NCBI RefSeq assembly: GCF_022870885.1
Contig: NZ_CP091509.1
Coordinates: forward strand, 744,001 to 808,000
Reading direction: 5' to 3'
DNA length: 64,000 nucleotides
Source: Neisseria dumasiana
GTDB taxonomy: Bacteria > Pseudomonadota > Gammaproteobacteria > Burkholderiales > Neisseriaceae
This document shows positions 55,597 through 64,000 of this stretch, one piece after another. The stretch's first letter is position 1. The number at the start of each line of letters is the position of its first letter. Made by a program: the position numbers and the translations under genes. Under the pieces are notes generated by a model. The model saw only the letters and a program-made list of their open reading frames with translations, was not told the DNA's origin and searched no databases.

Positions 55597-55668
55597 GCAA
55601 AAAAACTTTATTTCTGCTAGGGCAAGGCGCAACAATGCCGTAGTATAAAGTTAAGTTGATTGACCATG
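55597..55668. mobile_element. Correia-like element, short form
   Basis: It runs from AAAAAAACTTTATTTCTGCTA through GGCGCAACAATGCCGTAGTA to AAGTTAAGTTGATTGACC. It is the same short subtype as 35171-35278, about 70 bp, directly after the DUF4198 gene. Confidence 0.6.
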
Positions 55669-55693
55669 GCCCCAAGTTAAACCTGAAAAAACG

Positions 55694-55728
55694 AAACCGC
55701 TTGCAAACAGAACGGCAAGCGGTTTTTT
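55694..55728 (+). terminator. terminator downstream of the DUF4198 gene
   Basis: AAACCGCTTGC and GCAAGCGGTTT form an 11-bp stem with a 10-nt loop, followed by a T-run. It has no DUS. Confidence 0.8.
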
Positions 55729-55782
55729 TCAGACGGCGGGATGTTTTATAGAGTTTTTATAAAGTTATGGATAAAAAGCTTT

Positions 55783-55814
55783 AGGCCGTCTGAAAAATCG
55801 TATTCAGACGGCCT
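55783..55814. terminator. DUS-type terminator after proQ
   Basis: AGGCCGTCTGAA and TTCAGACGGCCT with an 8-nt loop, downstream of proQ on the minus strand. Confidence 0.65.
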
Positions 55815-55836
55815 GTTAGCAGAAGAATAAAGATGA

Positions 55837-56295
55837 TTATTTGGCAGAAGCAGAAGGCTCGGCTTGCTCGGTATTATCCGCAGCGTTTTCGGGTTGTGCC
55901 TCGGCTTTTTTCGCTTCCGCCGCAGCTTTACGCTCGGCTTGTGCGGCAAGGGCTTGTTGTACTGACGGATGCTGTTGGGCAACAGCCTGCTCTTCGGGGC
56001 TTACTTCGCCTTTGAAGCGGTTGTTCAAATCGAAGCGTTTGCCGCCGCGTGCCAATGCTTTGAGATAGCGGGGGCGGCGGCAATGATTGGCCAATACGCG
56101 GGCAATCAGAGCCGGATCGAATTGCGGCAGGGCGGTGACGAGATCTTGATCGATGCCGACGGCCAAGGGTTTGAAGCGTTTGAATACATCGTATTTGTTG
56201 TAGATGTAGTCGGCAATCATATCGGTTTGTTTCTTTTTGCTCATGGTTTGCACTGCGGTTTTGAGCGCAGCACCCAAAGCGGTTTCCTTCGTCAT
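55837..56295 (-). CDS. proQ: ProQ/FinO family RNA chaperone
   Basis: Global RNA-binding protein acting on sRNAs and mRNA 3' ends; 152 aa. The FinO domain covers the first about 115 residues with ALGAALKTAVQTMSKKKQTD, PLAVGIDQDLVTALPQF, and the RNA-binding NHCRRPRYLKALARGGKRF followed by RFDLNNRFKGEVSPEE. The C-terminus is an Ala/Glu/Lys-rich tail without a Tudor domain, as in the meningococcal minimal ProQ. The start is preceded by ACAGGAAACCGAC. A long leader (about 400 nt) lies upstream. Confidence 0.94.
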   Translation of the reverse strand: MTKETALGAALKTAVQTMSKKKQTDMIADYIYNKYDVFKRFKPLAVGIDQDLVTALPQFDPALIARVLANHCRRPRYLKALARGGKRFDLNNRFKGEVSPEEQAVAQQHPSVQQALAAQAERKAAAEAKKAEAQPENAADNTEQAEPSASAK

Positions 56296-56522
56296 GTCGG
56301 TTTCCTGTGGTAAAGCTTGTGTTTTAAATGCCGGATTCGGCCATCCGGTTTGTTTAAGGGGCAGATGCTGTGTTGTGCCGGGCGGTTGGGCGGCGGTTGC
56401 GTGTCCGCTACGGCTTCGGCTTTAAGGGGTGTGCCGGTTCGGCGCTGCTGCACGGCAAGCGGTTTTGGGTTAAACACGCCAAGCTCTTTGCAAAATTGCC
56501 GGTTGATAACACACCCGTAATA

Positions 56523-56556
56523 TTCAGACGGCCTGAACATACTCAGGCCGTCTGAA
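56523..56556. terminator. inverted DUS pair in proQ leader
   Basis: TTCAGACGGCCTGA and TCAGGCCGTCTGAA, 14-bp stem with a 6-nt loop. If the promoter is near 56620, it lies inside the leader and could attenuate proQ. Confidence 0.5.
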
Positions 56557-56670
56557 AACTGTTTGATGCGCCTGAGGCTCGATGGTTCGCCACAAATATA
56601 AGATTTTGCGCATTTTATTATAAAGCGGATTTTTTTGCTAAGATTTTATATCTGTTTTTAATAAAGTGAG

Positions 56671-56698
56671 AGGCCGTCTGAATGGTTTTCAGACGGCT
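56671..56698. terminator. DUS-type terminator after aroC
   Basis: GCCGTCTGAA and TTCAGACGGC with a short loop, 11 nt beyond the aroC stop on the minus strand. Confidence 0.6.
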
Positions 56699-56708
56699 TT
56701 CGAGTCTA

Positions 56709-57806
56709 TTACCTGTTTGCGGCGATATCGGGTGTGCTCACGCTCACATCGGCATTTTGTGCACGGTGGCGCAGGACATGATCGATCAGCACCAGGGCAA
56801 GCATGGCTTCGGCAATCGGAGCGGCGCGCAGGCCGACGCAGGGGTCGTGGCGGCCGTGGGTAGCCAATTCGACAGGGTTGCCGTGTATGTCAATCGAGCG
56901 GCGCGGGGTGGCGATGCTGCTGGTGGGTTTGACGGCGATGTTTGCCGTGATGTTTTGGCCGGTGCTGATGCCGCCCAAGATGCCGCCTGCGTGGTTGGAT
57001 AAGAAACCTTCGGGAGTAAGTTCGTCGCCGTGTTCGCTGCCGCGCTGGGTAATGCAGCCGAAACCTGCGCCGATTTCTACGCCTTTGACGGCGTTAATCG
57101 ACATCATGGCATGGGCGATGTCGGCATCCAAACGGTCGAATACGGGTTCGCCCAAGCCGACGGGCACGTTGCGGGCTTCGATAGCGAGTTTGGCGCCGAC
57201 CGAATCCAGCGATTTGCGGATGCTGTCCATATAGTTTTCGAGTTCGGCAATTTGGCTTTGGTTGGCGGCAAAGAAAGGATTGTTGCCGATGTGTTCGTAG
57301 CCTTCGAAGGCGATGGTTTTTTCGCCGACTTGGGTAACGTAGGCGGTGATTTCGGTGCCGAATTGTTCTTTCAGCCATTTTTTGGCCACCGCTCCGGCGG
57401 CAACGCGGGCGGCGGTTTCTCGGGCGGAGCTGCGGCCGCCGCCTCGGTAGTCGCGGATGCCGTATTTGTGCCAGTAGGTGTAGTCGGCATGACCGGGGCG
57501 GAAGCTTTGGGCGATGTTGCCGTAGTCTTTGCTGCGCTGGTCGGTGTTGCGGATGAGCAGGGCAATCGGGGTGCCGGTGGTTTTACCTTCAAATACGCCG
57601 GAAAGGATTTCCACTTCGTCGGCTTCGCGCCGTTGGGTAACGTGGCGGCTGGTGCCGGGCTTGCGGCGGTCGAGGTCGGTTTGGATGTCGGCGGCGTTTA
57701 ATGCAAGCCCGGGCGGGCAGCCGTCGATGATGCAGCCCAATGCGGGGCCGTGGCTTTCGCCGAAAGTGGTTACGGTGAAGAGTTGTCCGAATGTATTGCC
57801 TGCCAT
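56709..57806 (-). CDS. aroC: chorismate synthase
   Basis: FMN-dependent last step to chorismate, converting EPSP; 365 aa. I chose the ATG at 57806 ([13 protein letters not shown]); the frame extends upstream through a MITE. Signatures are [18 protein letters not shown], the central [18 protein letters not shown], and the late GHDPC-like [22 protein letters not shown] and NADPH come from elsewhere. No fusion or lesion is seen. Confidence 0.97.
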   Translation of the reverse strand: MAGNTFGQLFTVTTFGESHGPALGCIIDGCPPGLALNAADIQTDLDRRKPGTSRHVTQRREADEVEILSGVFEGKTTGTPIALLIRNTDQRSKDYGNIAQSFRPGHADYTYWHKYGIRDYRGGGRSSARETAARVAAGAVAKKWLKEQFGTEITAYVTQVGEKTIAFEGYEHIGNNPFFAANQSQIAELENYMDSIRKSLDSVGAKLAIEARNVPVGLGEPVFDRLDADIAHAMMSINAVKGVEIGAGFGCITQRGSEHGDELTPEGFLSNHAGGILGGISTGQNITANIAVKPTSSIATPRRSIDIHGNPVELATHGRHDPCVGLRAAPIAEAMLALVLIDHVLRHRAQNADVSVSTPDIAANR

Positions 57807-58129
57807 GATTTTTGATGTGGGAAAGTGGATATTGGCGGCAAGTGTAGCATAAAAGGCCGAGACCTTTGCAAAACCCTCATTTGCGGCGCATTTCTGCGTT
57901 GTGCGCTGCCCGATCGTTTGCCTATCTGTATGATATGTCTGCACTCGCTGTGCTGCTACGCCTTGAACTGCATCCGCATCTGAGGGTTTTACAAAGGTAT
58001 CAGGCCGTCTGAAACGGAGTGGGGCGGGCGAAATCGCCGTATGCGTTTGGGAAGGAGTTTGCTGTAAAACACAAAACCGCTGCGGCTTGATCGGCAGGGC
58101 AGCGGTTGCGGGCTTAAAATGATACGGAC
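57807..58129. other. intergenic region with MITE upstream of aroC
   Basis: The region is mostly a MITE (57859-58001). One DUS follows at 58001-58012. An imperfect hairpin (ACCGCTGCGGCTTGATCGGC and GCAGCGGT) at about 58076-58108 may be the terminator of the STAS-like gene. Confidence 0.5.
57859..58001 (+). mobile_element. IS5/IS1106-type MITE, copy 2
   Basis: It begins GAGACCTTTGCAAAACCCTC and ends GAGGGTTTTACAAAGGTATC, 20-bp inverted ends with two mismatches. It is 143 bp, noncoding, and homologous over its full length to 10832-10970. The right end abuts a DUS (AGGCCGTCTGAA). Confidence 0.75.
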
Positions 58130-58489
58130 TTATTCGGAGCGGGCCTGCTGGAGCCATTGTTGGGCAGATGCGGCATCATCGAAATATTTGGGATGCTGTT
58201 GGGTAATCAGGCTGGAGAGGCGGGTGCCCAGTTTGATCCATACGTCGTCTACCACGATGGCGATGCGGCCGAAGTCGTCTTCGTGTTCACGCATGAATTT
58301 CAGCTGTTCGATAGCCATGTCGATGGTGAAATCTTTAAGCATGCTTAAATCGAGCAGCATATCGGGGCGGTGGATTTTTTGTGTGCATTCGAGCGCGGCA
58401 CGTTCAAATTCATAAAAGTCTTCCACTGTAAACTCGTTATACAGAGCCACATTCAAACCATAATCCTGTTCGCGGATGGAAATCATCAT
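58130..58489 (-). CDS. SpoIIAA-like (STAS-related) protein
   Basis: A 119-aa soluble protein similar to the SpoIIAA-like family. The N-terminal beta strand [19 protein letters not shown] and the alternate strand/helix pattern with [15 protein letters not shown] fit the fold. [21 protein letters not shown] is the central part, here read in two blocks. In some relatives this fold binds lipids or mediates anti-anti-sigma-like contacts; no such partner lies nearby. The start is 58489 (MMISI) or the next Met. Confidence 0.85.
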   Translation of the reverse strand: MMISIREQDYGLNVALYNEFTVEDFYEFERAALECTQKIHRPDMLLDLSMLKDFTIDMAIEQLKFMREHEDDFGRIAIVVDDVWIKLGTRLSSLITQQHPKYFDDAASAQQWLQQARSE

Positions 58490-58513
58490 GCACTCCTTTT
58501 AAATTGCAGTTGG

Positions 58514-59416
58514 TTATTTAGATAATCTGAATGTGCGCAGCCGTGAAGGGTTTAGGCTGCTCAAGATACCGCTTGCCACAATAATACCCATTCCCAGAAC
58601 TTCCTGCCAGCTGATTTTGTCGCCCAAAAACCAAACGCCTGCAAGTGAGGAAAAGACAACTGTTAAATAAGAAAGAGATGCTACGGTGAATTTTTTGCCT
58701 ACTTTATAAGCGCGGGTCATACACAGTTGGGCAATCATGGCGGAAAGGCCGATGCCGACGAGATGGGGCAGGGTTTGCCATGAAAGGCTGTGCCAGCCGG
58801 TATATGTAGCCCATACGCTCGATAAAGCCATGCCGACCACAGAAAGGTAAAACACAATCCGCCAACCCGGTTCGCCCAGCAGCGAAAGTTCGCGCACGAG
58901 CAGATAAGCCCAAGCGGCAAGCAGGCCGCCGCACAGGCCGACTAAGGCGGCAAATTCCTGCCCGCTTTGAAAAGAAGGGTTGAGCAGCACGACTACGCCG
59001 ATAAAGCCCAAAACCAGCACGGCCGCTGTGTAGGAAGAAATTTTTTCTTTTAAAACAATAAACGATAAAACGGCAAGAAAAATCGAAGAGGTGTAGCCGA
59101 GGGTTACGCCGGTTGCCAGCGGCAAGTGCATGATGGCGTAAAAAATGCACAGCATACCCAAGGTGCCGGATATGCTGCGGTTCAAATGCGCTTTCCAATG
59201 CGGTGTGCGGAAGCTTTTGCCTTGTGCTTTGGCACTGATGCCGAGAAAAAGGGCGGCGAAACCCATCCGCCAAAATACCAGTTCGCCGGTGCCGAGAGAG
59301 AATTTTTGCGAGGCACTTTTTACCAAAAGGTTCATCAGGGTAAAGCAGACGGCAGCAATAATCATCCAGCCTGAGCCGAGCGGGTCTTTGTATGGAGGGT
59401 GGGCGGTTGTGTTCAT
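58514..59416 (-). CDS. EamA/DMT superfamily transporter
   Basis: A 300-aa inner-membrane protein with ten spans made of two EamA halves. The first half includes GTGELVFWRMGFAALFLG and YAIMHLPLATGVTLGYTSS, the second LVGIGLSAMIAQLCMTRAYK and SYLTVVFSSLAGVWFLGDK. The repeated LGYTSSIFLAVLSFIVLKEK pattern is typical of RhaT/EamA exporters. Substrates cannot be read. It is upstream of the STAS-like gene (24 nt), likely one operon. Confidence 0.9.
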   Translation of the reverse strand: MNTTAHPPYKDPLGSGWMIIAAVCFTLMNLLVKSASQKFSLGTGELVFWRMGFAALFLGISAKAQGKSFRTPHWKAHLNRSISGTLGMLCIFYAIMHLPLATGVTLGYTSSIFLAVLSFIVLKEKISSYTAAVLVLGFIGVVVLLNPSFQSGQEFAALVGLCGGLLAAWAYLLVRELSLLGEPGWRIVFYLSVVGMALSSVWATYTGWHSLSWQTLPHLVGIGLSAMIAQLCMTRAYKVGKKFTVASLSYLTVVFSSLAGVWFLGDKISWQEVLGMGIIVASGILSSLNPSRLRTFRLSK

Positions 59417-59441
59417 GGGTTTGCAGTTTCGGCAAAAAGGC

Positions 59442-59469
59442 AGGCCGTCTGAAAGTGTTCAGACGGCCC
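59442..59469. terminator. inverted DUS pair between nhaP2 and the EamA gene
   Basis: AGGCCGTCTGAA and TTCAGACGGCCC with a 4-nt loop. Confidence 0.55.
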
Positions 59470-59482
59470 GGTTAGCATTCGT

Positions 59483-61213
59483 TCAGCTCGGGCATTTCAA
59501 GCCCAGCCATTTCATTGAACCGTCTTGCTCAAGCTCTTTCACGGTTAAGATGAAATCGCCGATGTGGATACGGTCGCCTTCTACGGGCACATTGCCTTCG
59601 AAGCGTTTTTTAAACAGCCCGCGCAAAGTCAGGTTGCGTTCTTCTTCTTCCAGCCGCAGCCCGTAAGCATCGGCCAGGTCGCCGGCCATGCTGGCGGGAT
59701 TGACCACGAATTCGCCGAAGAAGTTGAAGTTGACGCGCACGGAGTTGCCGGTTTCGGAAAAGCGTTTGGCGATGGTATCCACTTGTTCGGGCGGCACGAT
59801 GTACCAAGCAATATCGCCTGCCTGCAAGCGGGTATCCAGCCCCAGCTCTTCGCGTTTGTCGTTGCGGATGAGGGCGAAGCAGCGGGTGGAAAGCAAGTCT
59901 AAATCTTGGGCCACTTCGTCGGGGTGCATGCCTTCCGCATCCGAATCGGCAACCACTTCATAAGCCAAAAGCGGCACCGATTCGCTTTCGGAAAGCCATA
60001 TCTCGCGGCTGTCTTTCGGCTCGGGTTTGGGCGGCACGGTTACTTTCAGCCAGCGGGCGACAATCGGAATGGTTGTGCCCTGAATCAATAACGACAAAAT
60101 CACCACGGCAAAAGCCACATCGAACAGCAGCCGCGCATTAGGCACGCCCATCACCAAAGGCATCATGGCAAGGGTAATCGGCACGGCACCGCGCAAGCCT
60201 ACCCAGCTGATGTAGGCCATTTCGCGCATGTTGTAGTGGAATTTCCAAATGCCGCTGGCCACGGCAAGCGGGCGGGCAACCAGCATTAGGAAGGCGGCAA
60301 TCGCCAATGCGTCCAAACCGTGTTCGAGCAGGCGGGAAGGCGTAACCAGCAGACCCAGCACCACAAACATGCTGGCTTGTGCCAACCATGCCAAACCGTC
60401 CATCACGCGTAAAACATGCTCGGTGGCGTGGCTGTGGCGGTTGCCTACGATGATGCCTGCCAGATAAACGGCTAAAAATCCGCTGCCGCCGATCAGGTTG
60501 GTAAAGGCAAAAATCAACAGGCCGCCTGAAACAATCATCAGGGCATACAGGCCTTCTGCCAAATTCAGACGGCGGGTGAGGCGGGAAAGGATTTTACCGC
60601 CGATAAAGCCCAACAGCAGACCGAAACCGAGCTGCTGCACCAGCATCCATAAAAATGCAAATACGCCCGCTTCTTCGGGGTTCATGGTTAGGGCGATTAA
60701 TGCCGTTACGAGAAAAATCGCCATCGGGTCGTTGGCGCCCGATTCGATTTCCAAAGTGGCCTGCACCCGTTCGTTTAAGCGCACGCCGCTGTTGCGCAGC
60801 AGGCTGAATACGGCACCGGCATCGGTAGAGCCGACAATGGCGGCCATTAAAATACCCAGCCGCCAATCCACATCCATATAAAGTGTGGCAAAAATGCCTA
60901 ATAGTGCCACGGTGGCAATCACGCCCCAGCTGGCCAACACCGAAGCGGGTTTGAGTGCGATGCGGAAGCTGTCGAGCTTGGTGCGCAGGCCGCCGTCGAG
61001 CAGGATCACGGCTAAAGAAAGTTGCCCGATTAAAGTGGCGGTAACAAAGTTGTTAAAGGCGATTCCGCCGATACCGTCTTCGCCGGCCAACATGCCGACG
61101 CCGAGAAACATCAATAACAGCGGCAGCCCCAGCCGGGCTGAAAGTGTGGTGGAAACAACGCTGAGAAACAGCAGCAATCCCGCCAGTAAGAATAAGGTGT
61201 TGATTCCGTCCAT
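59483..61213 (-). CDS. nhaP2: K+/H+ antiporter, NhaP2/CvrA type
   Basis: CPA1 cation/proton antiporter of the NhaP2 (CvrA) type; 576 aa. I chose the ATG at 61213 (MDGINTLFLLAGLLL). The membrane part has GVGMLAGEDGIGGI, the acidic transport site in STDAGAVFSLLRNSG, and ESGANDPMAIFLV. The C-terminal cytosolic part contains a TrkA-C-like domain (DIAWYIVPPEQVDTIAKRF) and a CorC/HlyC-type domain. In E. coli the homologue exports K+ at low osmolarity; ion choice here is inference. Confidence 0.93.
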   Translation of the reverse strand: MDGINTLFLLAGLLLFLSVVSTTLSARLGLPLLLMFLGVGMLAGEDGIGGIAFNNFVTATLIGQLSLAVILLDGGLRTKLDSFRIALKPASVLASWGVIATVALLGIFATLYMDVDWRLGILMAAIVGSTDAGAVFSLLRNSGVRLNERVQATLEIESGANDPMAIFLVTALIALTMNPEEAGVFAFLWMLVQQLGFGLLLGFIGGKILSRLTRRLNLAEGLYALMIVSGGLLIFAFTNLIGGSGFLAVYLAGIIVGNRHSHATEHVLRVMDGLAWLAQASMFVVLGLLVTPSRLLEHGLDALAIAAFLMLVARPLAVASGIWKFHYNMREMAYISWVGLRGAVPITLAMMPLVMGVPNARLLFDVAFAVVILSLLIQGTTIPIVARWLKVTVPPKPEPKDSREIWLSESESVPLLAYEVVADSDAEGMHPDEVAQDLDLLSTRCFALIRNDKREELGLDTRLQAGDIAWYIVPPEQVDTIAKRFSETGNSVRVNFNFFGEFVVNPASMAGDLADAYGLRLEEEERNLTLRGLFKKRFEGNVPVEGDRIHIGDFILTVKELEQDGSMKWLGLKCPS

Positions 61214-61450
61214 AATGTTGTGTGTGTAGTATGCGGTAAAACGGCGGTATTTTAGCACAAAACACTATATTCCCCGTGAGAGCAGGCGGCTTGGAAAGGC
61301 GGATGCAGCACTTCCGGCGTGCGGTTTCAGGCATTTGCCGCGCTATGCGGTTCAGACGGCCTGCCAACCATTGGTCGGGCCGTCTGAAAACAAAATGCCG
61401 AAATCGGCTATAATGCGCGCTATTTCAAACTTGTTGTTCAGGAAACACTT

Positions 61451-62329
61451 ATGGCCTTTGCCTCTCTTTTTACTTTGCTTGACGATATTGCCTCGGTATT
61501 GGACGACGTGGCAGTGATGACCAAAATGGCGGCGAAAAAAACCGCAGGCGTGGTAGGCGACGATTTGGCCTTGAACGCCAACCAAGTTACCGGCGTTTCG
61601 GCCGAGCGCGAGCTGCCGATTGTGTGGGCTGTCGCCAAAGGTTCGATGATTAACAAAGTGATTTTGGTTCCTGCGGCATTGCTTTTGTCTATCTTCATAC
61701 CGTCGCTGATCAAACCGCTGCTGGTTATCGGCGGGGCGTTTTTATGTTTTGAAGGGGTGGAAAAACTGCTGCACAAGTTTTTAAACAAACACAGCGGTCA
61801 TGATCACAATGCGGCGGTGGGCGATGAAATCGTAGATGAAAAAACCAAAATCAAAGGCGCCATCCGCACCGATTTTATTTTGTCGGCCGAAATCATCATT
61901 ATTGCGTTGGGTGTGGTGGGCAGCTACGGCGTGCTGACCAAATCGCTGGTGTTGTCGGTTATCGGTATCGGCATGACGGTGCTGGTGTACGGTTTGGTGG
62001 CCGGCATTGTGAAGATGGACGATTTCGGCATGTGGCTGATGAACAAAACCAGCACCGCCGCCCGTGCGTTGGGTAAAGGCATTATCCTGTTTATGCCGTG
62101 GTTTATGCGTGCTTTAAGCGTAGTCGGCATGTTGGCGATGTTTTTGGTGGGCGGCGGAATCATTGTTCACAACATCGACTTCGTTCACCACCTGCTTGAA
62201 AAATACGGTGTGGTCGAAGGCTTGGCCAGCTATCCCGCCACGTTGCTCGTCGGCCTGCTGACCGGTGCGGCGGTGTGTGCCGTGGTGCTGCCGGCCATGA
62301 AGCTGTTCGGTAAAAAAGCGGCGCATTAA
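61451..62329 (+). CDS. yedI: DUF808 family inner membrane protein YedI
   Basis: A 292-aa membrane protein. The opening [20 protein letters not shown] and the block [20 protein letters not shown] are the DUF808 signature, followed by six or so hydrophobic segments. A short charged loop ([19 protein letters not shown]) has several His residues. The function of the family is unknown. A TATAAT at 61410-61415 is a good -10, about 40 nt before the start, and AGGAAACACTT precedes the ATG. Confidence 0.9.
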   Translation: MAFASLFTLLDDIASVLDDVAVMTKMAAKKTAGVVGDDLALNANQVTGVSAERELPIVWAVAKGSMINKVILVPAALLLSIFIPSLIKPLLVIGGAFLCFEGVEKLLHKFLNKHSGHDHNAAVGDEIVDEKTKIKGAIRTDFILSAEIIIIALGVVGSYGVLTKSLVLSVIGIGMTVLVYGLVAGIVKMDDFGMWLMNKTSTAARALGKGIILFMPWFMRALSVVGMLAMFLVGGGIIVHNIDFVHHLLEKYGVVEGLASYPATLLVGLLTGAAVCAVVLPAMKLFGKKAAH

Positions 62330-62341
62330 ACAATTTATTAA

Positions 62342-62372
62342 AGGCCGTCTGAATCATGTTTTCAGACGGCCT
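62342..62372. terminator. DUS-type terminator after yedI
   Basis: AGGCCGTCTGAA and TTCAGACGGCCT with a 7-nt loop, 12 nt beyond the yedI stop. Confidence 0.65.
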
Positions 62373-62461
62373 CAAATCTTAATGGCAACCGTTTTCAGGC
62401 ATCGGCAATACATTGCCAAGCCTTGTGCCCATCCCAACCCAATCCGAGCCAAACACATCTT

Positions 62462-64000
62462 ATGAATGTTTTTTACCAAGCCGAAACCATATGGCGGAAA
62501 CCCGCGGTTTATTGGCCGTTGCTGACAGCCATCGCCGCCGCCACTCCTTTAACATTCGCACCGTATTACCATTTTTGGCTGATGCCTTTACTGTTCGGTG
62601 CTTTAATCAAGCTCACCGAGCTGCGCCCGCATTATGCGGCGAGAAGTGCTTATCTCTTCGGCTTGATCGGCTACACCGCACAGTTTTATTGGATTCACAC
62701 GGCACTGCATACCGTGTCGGGCTTGCCCAATCTGTATGCCGTTCCCTTAACCTTTCTGCTGCCGGCTTTTTTGGCTTTGTATCCTGCTACCGCTTTTTGG
62801 CTGGCCGGAAAATTCAATCTCCCGCGAAGTGTGCGTATCGGCTTGGTGCTGCCGATAGTATGGACGATAACCGAATTTGCCCGCGAACGCCTGCTTACCG
62901 GCTTTGCGTGGGGCGCGCTGGGTTATTCGCAGATTGCCGAAAACAGCCCTTTGGCCGGTTTCGCACCATTGGGCGGCATTCATTTGGTTACGCTGGCCAC
63001 CGCTTTCACCGGCGCATGGCTGGTGTTGCTGTTGGACGGCAAAGGCCGTCTGAAACAACGTGCCGTGGCCGCAAGCGCATTGGCGGCAGTATTGTTGGCA
63101 GGTTATGCAGCCAAACAGATCGAATTTACCCGGCCAAACGGCAGTTCCGCCACCGTTGCCTTGGCACAGGGTAATATCCCGCAAACATTAAAATGGACGC
63201 CCGAGCAATTCTGGCCCACGGTTGAGCGTTATTACGAACAAGTGGCGGGCAGCCGCGCCGACATTGTTATTTTGCCCGAAACCGCCATCCCCATGATGCG
63301 GCAGGATTTGCCCGATGGTCTAATTGCCCAATTTGCCGAACAGGCACGGTCTAACGGCAGCGCATTGGCCGTAGGCATCAGCCAATACACTTCAGACGGC
63401 CGCGACTATGAAAACGCCGTTATCAACCTTTCGCAATTCAACAACCAAACCCCCGACCGTATTCCGTACTACGCCAAAAACCATTTGGTGCCCTTCGGCG
63501 AATACAAACCGCTGCCGTGGCTCACCGAGCCTCTGTATCAATTGATGAACATGCCTTTGGCCGATTTCAAACGCGGCGGCGATATCCAAACCCCGTTTCA
63601 GATGGCCAATCAGAAAGTTGCATTTAATATTTGTTACGAAGACGGTTTCGGCGACGAATTAATCGCATCGGCCAAACAATCTACCCTGCTGGCCAACGCC
63701 AGCAATATGGCTTGGTATGGAAAATCCAATGCCATGTTCCAGCATTTGCAGCAATCGCAGGCGCGGGCGTTGGAGCTTGGCCGCTACATGGTGCGGGCCA
63801 CCAATACCGGAGCCACCGCGATTATCGACCCGAAAGGCAGAATCGTCAGCCAAACCGTGCCGGATACCGAAGCGGTGTTGGAAGGAAAAATCGAAGGTTA
63901 CACCGGTGAAACACCTTATATGAAAACGGGCGGCTCGCTGCCCTTGGTGATTTTGCTGGCAGTTGCCGCAGCTGCATTGTTTATATGGGGCAAACGGCGC
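62462..64000 (+). CDS. lnt: apolipoprotein N-acyltransferase, 3' end outside window
   Basis: Adds the third acyl chain to the N-terminal Cys of lipoproteins, after Lgt and signal peptidase II. The open frame from the ATG at 62462 (MNVFYQAETIWRKPAVY) runs 513 codons without a stop to the window edge, so it is nearly complete. Six N-terminal membrane spans are followed by a nitrilase-like domain: catalytic Glu in ILPETAIPMM, Lys in YAKNHLVPFGEY, and Cys in AFNICYEDGFGDE. A final hydrophobic span (LPLVILLAVAAAALFIW) precedes GKRR. An ORF in another frame (62413-63174) is a shadow. Confidence 0.94.
   Translation, partial: MNVFYQAETIWRKPAVYWPLLTAIAAATPLTFAPYYHFWLMPLLFGALIKLTELRPHYAARSAYLFGLIGYTAQFYWIHTALHTVSGLPNLYAVPLTFLLPAFLALYPATAFWLAGKFNLPRSVRIGLVLPIVWTITEFARERLLTGFAWGALGYSQIAENSPLAGFAPLGGIHLVTLATAFTGAWLVLLLDGKGRLKQRAVAASALAAVLLAGYAAKQIEFTRPNGSSATVALAQGNIPQTLKWTPEQFWPTVERYYEQVAGSRADIVILPETAIPMMRQDLPDGLIAQFAEQARSNGSALAVGISQYTSDGRDYENAVINLSQFNNQTPDRIPYYAKNHLVPFGEYKPLPWLTEPLYQLMNMPLADFKRGGDIQTPFQMANQKVAFNICYEDGFGDELIASAKQSTLLANASNMAWYGKSNAMFQHLQQSQARALELGRYMVRATNTGATAIIDPKGRIVSQTVPDTEAVLEGKIEGYTGETPYMKTGGSLPLVILLAVAAAALFIWGKRR

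Larger units (their letters stand above)
56296..56708. other. intergenic region between aroC and proQ
   Basis: There is no gene I can support. From the aroC side it has the aroC hairpin (56671), AT-rich sequence with TATAAT on the minus strand near 56620 (likely proQ promoter), an inverted DUS pair at 56523-56556 inside the proQ leader, and GC-rich leader sequence. Confidence 0.5.

Noticed and set aside
57807..58157. Extended N-terminus of AroC through the MITE
   Set aside because: Chorismate synthases start at MAGNTFG; the upstream frame is repeat sequence.
62413..63174. 253-aa + strand ORF starting MPSLVPIPTQ
   Set aside because: It overlaps lnt in another frame; the lnt frame from 62462 carries all catalytic motifs to the window end.

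Overview
The window looks like core chromosome of a Neisseria species. The 12-bp DNA uptake sequence AGGCCGTCTGAA (the AG-DUS dialect) occurs dozens of times, often as inverted pairs at gene ends, while the ATGCCGTCTGAA form typical of N. meningitidis and N. gonorrhoeae is rare. Gene content (aceE-aceF-lpdA with a lipoylated E3, ssrA encoding the tag ANDETYALAA, ccoI/ccoS, gshB, ackA, proQ) and Correia-like repeats agree. Gene order and family membership are read from the sequence; the species is not resolved.

Layout. 0.7-7.0 kb: pyruvate dehydrogenase operon, with lpdA split by an apparent one-base loss in the linker between its lipoyl and flavoprotein parts. 7-14 kb: xseA, a BCCT transporter followed by a 42-aa membrane protein, a second small membrane protein, the copper ATPase ccoI and the tmRNA gene. 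14-26 kb: DUF1841, queH, glutathione peroxidase, tas-like reductase, M14 peptidase, ppk, ung, gshB, tandem dgkA genes, a PCu(A)C copper chaperone and ackA. 26-28.5 kb is the most accessory-looking stretch: an unrecognised protein, a 56-nt near-perfect palindrome, a Correia-like remnant and a secreted protein with heptad repeats. 28.7-36.4 kb: secA, dciA, nupC, bcp, an acetyltransferase, ogt and xerD. 36.6-38.7 kb: the prfH-rtcB ribosome rescue and repair pair with a possible leader peptide. 38.8-44.8 kb: bfd, ypfJ, an lplT-like transporter, ccoS, trpD, trpG and lgt. 45-56 kb: putP, pyrG, fadD, mnmA, panD, kdsA, DUF3108, purN, a DUF4198 gene behind a sequence matching the neisserial Zur operator, and proQ. 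56.7-64 kb: aroC, an IS5-type MITE, a SpoIIAA-like protein, an EamA transporter, nhaP2, yedI and lnt, which runs off the end.

Most genes are housekeeping. The points most worth following are the split lpdA, the leader ORF ahead of rtcB-prfH, the Zur-box DUF4198 gene, the BCCT-linked small protein, the repeat protein whose stop codon lies in a MITE end, and two families of small non-autonomous elements. I saw no tRNA, rRNA operon, CRISPR array, prophage or complete insertion sequence.
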